Shown here: piece by piece, positions 51,101 through 55,254 of the stretch | Layout of the letters: the number at the start of each line of letters is the position of its first letter | How positions within the stretch are numbered: the first letter of the stretch is position 1 | Assembly: GCF_015594845.1 (NCBI RefSeq) | Contig: NZ_JADNRK010000013.1 | Location: forward strand, 1-55,254 | Direction: 5' to 3' | Source of the DNA: Alkalibacter mobilis | GTDB taxonomy: Bacteria > Bacillota > Clostridia > Eubacteriales > Alkalibacteraceae | DNA length: 55,254 nucleotides | Position numbers and translations under genes: made by a program | Notes under the pieces: generated by a model | The model's input: only the letters and a program-made list of their open reading frames with translations | Told to the model about the DNA's origin: nothing | Database searches by the model: none

Positions 51101-51306
51101 AATGGTTTCTGGCCAACATCGAATCTGCATCAGGGCTCTCAAGTTATTATTATCCAATTTAATATGCTTTAAACTATCCATAGCACAATGCATTTTCCGA
51201 AGAATATTTGGCACAAACAAAATGTATTGAGATCGAACAGACACTGAAAGATACTGAGACATGTTCAAGAGGATTTTGATATTTCAAATATTATCCTTTT
51301 GAATTC

Positions 51307-51341
51307 AAAACCCCAGCAGGTGTCTTGTAAACCTGCTGGGG
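51307..51341 (-). terminator. Terminator of the UroD-family gene
   Basis: CCCCAGCAGGT/ACCTGCTGGGG perfect 11-bp stem, followed on the minus strand by TTTTG, 10 bp after the stop. Confidence 0.85.
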
Positions 51342-51350
51342 CATATGCAA

Positions 51351-52721
51351 TTATATGAAGAAACCTTTATCGATGATATTGAAGTATCTGTCGTATGCTT
51401 CCCGCATCAATGGTTCTACCCTTGGATGTGCCGGAGGATATTCTTCTTTTAAATCTTCGAATGTATGAACATATTTTGATTTGAATTCAGGATACAAGTG
51501 GCTGTATTTTTGAATGGAGTCTTCCTTTTTCTCAGTAGTGACCCGTTCGCCTGCGTTTTCATACTTACCGTTTTCCAAAATGTATTCAAGGGTAGCCACA
51601 TAGTTTTCTGTATTTATATCGGTTATACTCAGTGCCTGCTTGTCGGTTATAAATTGATAATTTCCACCCGGTGCTAGAATATCCATCAATTCTTTAGCTT
51701 TGTCTATGCACTGCTGCTTTGTACCGTTTCCCCACAAAGTAGTTGGATAAAATCCGCCTAATACCATTTTTTTCCCTAATTTATCTTTAAATAATTGTGG
51801 ATCGCCATATTCCATCCACAATTGTGTTCCCTGCGGCAATTCCTGCAAATGATCTATAAACCTAGTCCAATCTCCTTCTAAAAATATTTGCATGGCTTGT
51901 CCTTGCTCAGCCGCAATATGGCAAACCTTGTTGAAAGTGGGCCAATAAAATTTTTCAAAATCCTTGTCGCTTAAAAAAGCTGCCATGTGGGTCATTATCA
52001 TGTTGCAACCTAGCGGAGTCGAATAATTAGGTTTTCCCATCCAAATTGCATAAGGCATAACTGCCTCAAGTGCCTCCATCAATTTTTCCGGCTGTCTTTT
52101 CATGTCCAACGGAATTTTAGAAAATCCTCTGTACATGTCTGTAATATAGTCAAAAGGTACTATTTGCATCCCCACTGAACCAAAAGGTCTTGTAAACAAT
52201 CCATATCGTTCGATCATAACTGCCTCAGCAATGCCAAATTCTTTTGCTTGATCCATATGCGCCAATACGGCCTTTGCATAGTTTCTTGCTCTATTCACTT
52301 CATCGCTGTAACCTTTATTTATCCTTGGCTCGAGCTTTTCAAGTACAAAATCGTGTGGATTTTTTATAAATTCATCGTAATCATCTGCTTCCATAACCGA
52401 TCTTTCGGCATGCTGGATGAAACCAGTTGTACTGAGTTCCATCAAGTTCGATCTTTGGAACATATATGCAATTGGATTTCTAGCAAATCCACCTGAAGGC
52501 ATATCACCTCTGCATATTTCCATGCCCTTTTCGTAGATATCTATAAGCATTTCCGCATTATATTGGTACTGAGTCGTCATAAGATCTCTGCCTGAATACT
52601 GTATCAATGCTTCAATACCTATTGCATCCCACACAGGTATCCTGTCCGGAATGATACCCGTATATAGATCTTCGAATAGTTTTGTGCGATATACTTTTTT
52701 TTCTTGTGCATTTTCGACCAT
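51351..52721 (-). CDS. Uroporphyrinogen decarboxylase-family methyltransferase (corrinoid-dependent type)
   Basis: A 456-residue protein of the UROD/MtaA superfamily with no sign of a heme role. It has DRIPVWDAIGIEALIQYSG near the N-terminus, ERYGLFTRPFGSVGMQ, a central HMAAFLSDKDFEKFYWPTF and the C-terminal GTQLWMEYGDPQLFKDKLG and PGGNYQFITDKQ segments. In anaerobes such proteins transfer methyl groups from O-methyl or other methylated substrates to a corrinoid protein. Neighbours encode a corrinoid activator and a methyl-THF methyltransferase, which supports that role. The substrate is unknown. Its leader has an attenuator-like hairpin (52755-52779). Confidence 0.82.
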   Translation of the reverse strand: MVENAQEKKVYRTKLFEDLYTGIIPDRIPVWDAIGIEALIQYSGRDLMTTQYQYNAEMLIDIYEKGMEICRGDMPSGGFARNPIAYMFQRSNLMELSTTGFIQHAERSVMEADDYDEFIKNPHDFVLEKLEPRINKGYSDEVNRARNYAKAVLAHMDQAKEFGIAEAVMIERYGLFTRPFGSVGMQIVPFDYITDMYRGFSKIPLDMKRQPEKLMEALEAVMPYAIWMGKPNYSTPLGCNMIMTHMAAFLSDKDFEKFYWPTFNKVCHIAAEQGQAMQIFLEGDWTRFIDHLQELPQGTQLWMEYGDPQLFKDKLGKKMVLGGFYPTTLWGNGTKQQCIDKAKELMDILAPGGNYQFITDKQALSITDINTENYVATLEYILENGKYENAGERVTTEKKEDSIQKYSHLYPEFKSKYVHTFEDLKEEYPPAHPRVEPLMREAYDRYFNIIDKGFFI

Positions 52722-52754
52722 ACAATCACCTCATAAATTGATTTTTTATACAAA

Positions 52755-52779
52755 AGAGCCACCGGGCTTCGGTAGCTCT
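52755..52779 (-). promoter_or_regulatory. Attenuator-like hairpin in the leader of the UroD-family gene
   Basis: AGAGCTACCG pairs with CGGTGGCTCT (10 bp, one G-T), loop AAGCC, followed by TTTTG, 33 bp before the start codon and downstream of the predicted promoter. Confidence 0.5.
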
Positions 52780-52836
52780 AAAGATTCTTTGAGATATGTT
52801 ATAGATCATTCGTTATAAATTTTCTTTACACTTTAA

Positions 52837-52865
52837 ATTTAAGCACATAAAATTTTATAAGTCAA
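52837..52865 (-). promoter_or_regulatory. Probable promoter of the UroD-family gene
   Basis: Minus strand -35 TTGACT (52860-52865), 17-bp spacer, -10 TTAAAT (52837-52842). Confidence 0.42.
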
Positions 52866-52910
52866 TACGTTTTTAAAATATTTTTCTCATTAAAAATTAG
52901 ATGTATAAAA

Positions 52911-52937
52911 AAAAATACAGCATCACGCTGTATTTTT
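52911..52937 (-). terminator. Terminator of the corrinoid activator gene
   Basis: AAAAATACAGC/GCTGTATTTTT stem with a 5-nt loop and nine T residues on the minus strand, 4 bp after the stop. Confidence 0.88.
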
Positions 52938-52941
52938 AAAA

Positions 52942-54723
52942 TTATTTTTCCAACAGGTTTTCAAAATTCAAGTTACCTATGTATCTGTCCATAAATCCTG
53001 GTTTGTTGGCTAATTCAACAAACACGGCTTCATATCCAAGTTTTCTACACTCTTGCTGTTTTTCCTTGGAAATTAGATACATCTGGGATCCCGTCCCCGC
53101 AGCATTACCAAGGGATCGAACCGGCACTCCATTATAATCAGGAATCATTCCTATTGATTGAGCATGTTTCACGTCTATATAGTTGCCAAATGCTCCGGCA
53201 ATTACGATTTCTTCCAAATCTTCTCCTGGGATACCATAATCTTCTACGACCATTACACACCCTGTATATATGGCCCCTTTTGCCATCTGAACTTGGCGTA
53301 TGTCATTCTGACTAAAATATATCTCCTGTCCATTTTCAGTTTCGTCTGCAAATGCTATGACAAATACATTTTCCACGCCTTCTTTTCTTACTCTTTTTTT
53401 AAGGTCCTCGCTGTCAATTTCATCAATAGCGTTAAATGTTCCCATTTCATTTATAACTTCATTTTTGAATAATTCAGCCACCAAATCTATTACGCCTGAA
53501 CCACAGATTCCTTCAGGCTTTACATTTCCTATTACCTTGTAGGACAGTTTTCCGTCTTGGATTAAAACTCTCTCAATGGCTCCGTGAGTTCCTCTCATGC
53601 CGTGGGACAAGCCCGCGCCTTCCAAAGCAGGACCGCATGCTGTAGAAGAAACATTATAAGTTGTATTCTTACCCACAGCTATTTCTCCGTTGGTTCCAAG
53701 GTCAAGCATCAGTCTGACTTTGTTGTCATTGGGTATCGATAACAATACCGCAGTTGTATCGGCACCAACAAACCCTCCAAGTAAAGGAAGTGTAGTAGTT
53801 CTTCCAAGTGGATTAATTTTCAGACCCAATTCTTTCGCCGCTGTTTCAAATAAATGATGCGTCGTGCTCGTAAATGGCTTCATCCCTAAAAATTCCGGAT
53901 AAAGTCCTAGAATCAAATGCTGCATGGTACTGTTGCCAACAATTACACCCATATATATATCATCCGTGGCAATTTTGTGAGTTCCACATATATCTTCAAT
54001 GATTTCATTGAGCGTATCTATTGCGAGTTTTTGCAGCCTTTCACCGTAACTTTTATCCATTATTACATGATTTATGCGCGTTATAACATCCCCGCCAAGC
54101 TCCGTCTGCTTGTTCATCGTTGAGCTTACACCTACTAGCTCTCCACTTTCCATCTCATAAAGATATCCAACCGCTGAAGTAGTTCCAAGATCGAAGGCTA
54201 TGCCATATATTTTTTTGTCATCGTCTCCCGGCAGAACATCCAGTATCTCACAGTGATCCATAACCAGTTTAATGCCCTTTGGATGGTGGTAATTGTGAGA
54301 TAATCTTTTTAATATCTCCAAGCTCGGCTTCTGTATTTTATTGTCGGTCAACTTCTTTAGAGTATCCCAATTGTTGTCTCCCAGTTCAGTTGCTAGCTGA
54401 TCTTTTGTAAAATGCAATACATGCAGGGAGGGATCGTTTACAGTATTGTCTAAAGTAGACGAGGTTAATATTTGAACTTTTTGCTCTTCTTCTTTAAGCA
54501 TCACTCTCACGCCGTCATATGCTTCTACCTGGCACGACAAAACTCTTTTTATCTCACCGTTTTCTTCTATGTCTACGCCGCATTTTTTACACTTACCTCT
54601 TCCTCCGCACACAAGATTCAATGGATACCCTGCTACTGCGCAGGCCTCAGAAAGCTTGGTTCCCTCTTCGACTTCTATACTTTTATTTAGATTTGGAAAG
54701 TCGACTTTAATCATTTTTTTCAT
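52942..54723 (-). CDS. Reductive activator of corrinoid proteins (RACE/RamA-like, ASKHA domain)
   Basis: A 593-residue protein with an N-terminal [2Fe-2S] ferredoxin domain (about 1-85, CGGRGKCKKC and a later Cys in VLSCQV), a linker, and a C-terminal DUF4445 ASKHA ATPase-like domain. That domain has AFDLGTTSAVGYLYEM, LDLGTNGEIAVG, CGPALEGAGLSHGMRG and GAFGNYIDVKHAQSIG. Such proteins use ATP to reduce inactive Co(II) corrinoid to Co(I) in O-demethylase and methyltransferase systems. ATG at 54723 follows GGAG at 8 bases. It is divergent from the methyl-THF methyltransferase. Confidence 0.92.
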   Translation of the reverse strand: MKKMIKVDFPNLNKSIEVEEGTKLSEACAVAGYPLNLVCGGRGKCKKCGVDIEENGEIKRVLSCQVEAYDGVRVMLKEEEQKVQILTSSTLDNTVNDPSLHVLHFTKDQLATELGDNNWDTLKKLTDNKIQKPSLEILKRLSHNYHHPKGIKLVMDHCEILDVLPGDDDKKIYGIAFDLGTTSAVGYLYEMESGELVGVSSTMNKQTELGGDVITRINHVIMDKSYGERLQKLAIDTLNEIIEDICGTHKIATDDIYMGVIVGNSTMQHLILGLYPEFLGMKPFTSTTHHLFETAAKELGLKINPLGRTTTLPLLGGFVGADTTAVLLSIPNDNKVRLMLDLGTNGEIAVGKNTTYNVSSTACGPALEGAGLSHGMRGTHGAIERVLIQDGKLSYKVIGNVKPEGICGSGVIDLVAELFKNEVINEMGTFNAIDEIDSEDLKKRVRKEGVENVFVIAFADETENGQEIYFSQNDIRQVQMAKGAIYTGCVMVVEDYGIPGEDLEEIVIAGAFGNYIDVKHAQSIGMIPDYNGVPVRSLGNAAGTGSQMYLISKEKQQECRKLGYEAVFVELANKPGFMDRYIGNLNFENLLEK

Positions 54724-54822
54724 ATTATATTCTCCTTCATACATGAAATTATGATGACTTAAATTGTACTATTTTTAATATTGTATAACATTCTGGCTTT
54801 ACAAACAAGATTAAATAAAATA

Positions 54823-54851
54823 TTGACAAATGAATTGTGAGCATGTAAAAT
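54823..54851 (+). promoter_or_regulatory. Promoter of the methyl-THF methyltransferase gene
   Basis: -35 TTGACA (54823-54828), 17-bp spacer, -10 TAAAAT (54846-54851), about 80 nt upstream of the start. Confidence 0.75.
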
Positions 54852-54938
54852 TTAAGCATACATAAATTTAACGCAAAATCATTATCCTTTCATCGATCAA
54901 ATGAAATCGATGACAATCTATTCTTAGGAGGGAAAACT

Positions 54939-55254
54939 TTGATCATTATCGGAGAAAAAATCAACGGATCCATACCTTCAGTAGCGAAGGCCATTGCAGC
55001 AAGGGATGCTGATTTCATCAGAAATCTTGCAAAGATCCAAACAGAAGCGGGAGCAACTTTTATTGACGTATGTGCATCAGTAGACGACGACATCGAACTT
55101 GAAACAATGAAGTGGTTGATCGACCTTGTACAGGAAGTTACAGACACACCTATCGCAGTAGACAGCCCCAACGAAATGACTTGTCTGGAATCAATGAAGT
55201 TTTGCAACAAGCCAGGTCTATTCAACTCAGTATCTTTGGAAGGCAAGAAAATAG
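54939..55254 (+). CDS. Methyltetrahydrofolate:corrinoid methyltransferase, 5' part (cut by the window end)
   Basis: The start is TTG at 54939 with AGGAGGG 6 bases upstream. The 105 visible residues read IIIGEKINGSIPSVAKAI, then EAGATFIDVCASVDDDIELE and TPIAVDSPNEMTCLESM. This is the pterin-binding TIM barrel of the MetH/AcsE/MtrH-like family that exchanges methyl between tetrahydrofolate and a corrinoid protein. A conserved Asp/Asn pattern for the pterin is present. The frame runs off the right edge. A corrinoid-binding protein gene is expected beyond it. Confidence 0.88.
   Translation, partial: MIIIGEKINGSIPSVAKAIAARDADFIRNLAKIQTEAGATFIDVCASVDDDIELETMKWLIDLVQEVTDTPIAVDSPNEMTCLESMKFCNKPGLFNSVSLEGKKI

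Larger units (their letters stand above)
50822..51350. other. 529-bp region between pstS and the UroD-family gene
   Basis: It contains the pst promoter with its Pho box on the right-hand side of pstS, a decayed coding remnant around 51000-51100 and a terminator at 51307-51341. I see no intact gene in it. Confidence 0.7.

Noticed and set aside
51047-51268. Minus-strand 73-residue open frame in the pst-UroD gap
   Set aside because: No ribosome site or similarity; it is antisense to the response-regulator-like remnant.
1-55254. CRISPR arrays, insertion sequences, prophage or tRNA genes
   Set aside because: No evenly spaced direct repeats, transposase, integrase or phage-like genes, and no cloverleaf with a GTTCRA arm was found in the gaps.

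Overview
The window looks like chromosome of a low-GC, anaerobic Gram-positive bacterium (Bacillota, Clostridia or Tissierellia type). Reasons: strong AGGAGG-type ribosome sites, tightly packed operons, many sigma-A promoters with 17-bp spacers, lipoprotein signal peptides, a c-di-AMP riboswitch, a Pho box of the Bacillus type, glutamate 2,3-aminomutase, corrinoid methyl-transfer genes and a flavin-based extracellular electron transfer locus. I see no insertion sequence, phage, CRISPR array or tRNA gene. The species cannot be named from the sequence alone.

Layout, left to right. 1-99: leader and consensus promoter of an rRNA operon that runs leftward out of the window. 0.2-3.3 kb: IclR and LacI regulators behind a secreted zinc-peptidase-like protein. 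3.4-4.2 kb: proC. 4.4-10.8 kb: an extracellular electron transfer (EET) locus with fmnB/apbE and pplA leftward, and ndh2, eetA, eetB and dmkB rightward, followed by luxS. 11.4-16.8 kb: aspartate-family amino acids (lysC and hom leftward; thrC, thrB and an ACT regulator rightward). 16.8-18.7 kb: glnK-amtB with a structured leader. 18.7-22.5 kb: a GPH-family sugar symporter, a DASS anion transporter and a TetR regulator. 22.6-28.7 kb: glutamate synthase gltB-gltD. 28.8-33.4 kb: a complete branched-chain amino acid ABC importer. 33.5-35.9 kb: an FMN oxidoreductase of the nitronate monooxygenase/FabK superfamily and a stand-alone GltD-like oxidoreductase, each with its own palindromic operator. 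36-40.4 kb: lipid kinase, HAD phosphatase, phosphoglycerate mutase, and a small GNAT/DUF2284/GIY-YIG operon. 40.5-46.3 kb: glutamate 2,3-aminomutase under a c-di-AMP riboswitch, next to an eight-gene Mrp/Mbh-type Na+/H+ antiporter. 46.4-50.9 kb: pst-phoU phosphate uptake with a Pho box. 51.3-55.3 kb: corrinoid methyltransferase system (UroD-family methyltransferase, corrinoid activator, and the start of a methyl-THF methyltransferase cut by the window end).

How it fits together. Ammonium enters by AmtB under PII control and is fixed by GltBD. Glutamate can be turned into beta-glutamate, a compatible solute, by the aminomutase whose mRNA carries the c-di-AMP aptamer; the sodium antiporter lies immediately upstream, so 40.5-46.3 kb reads as a salt/osmotic adaptation island. 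The EET locus carries electrons from NADH through a demethylmenaquinone-type quinone to a flavinylated surface lipoprotein. The methyltransferase genes suggest growth on methylated compounds feeding the tetrahydrofolate pool.

Most interesting points: the c-di-AMP riboswitch on glutamate 2,3-aminomutase; the EET locus with unusual PplA acceptor sites and a repeat-bearing Ndh2 loop; a promoter that fires into a terminator upstream of glnK-amtB; and the Mbh-like antiporter lacking both a large MrpA and any hydrogenase.
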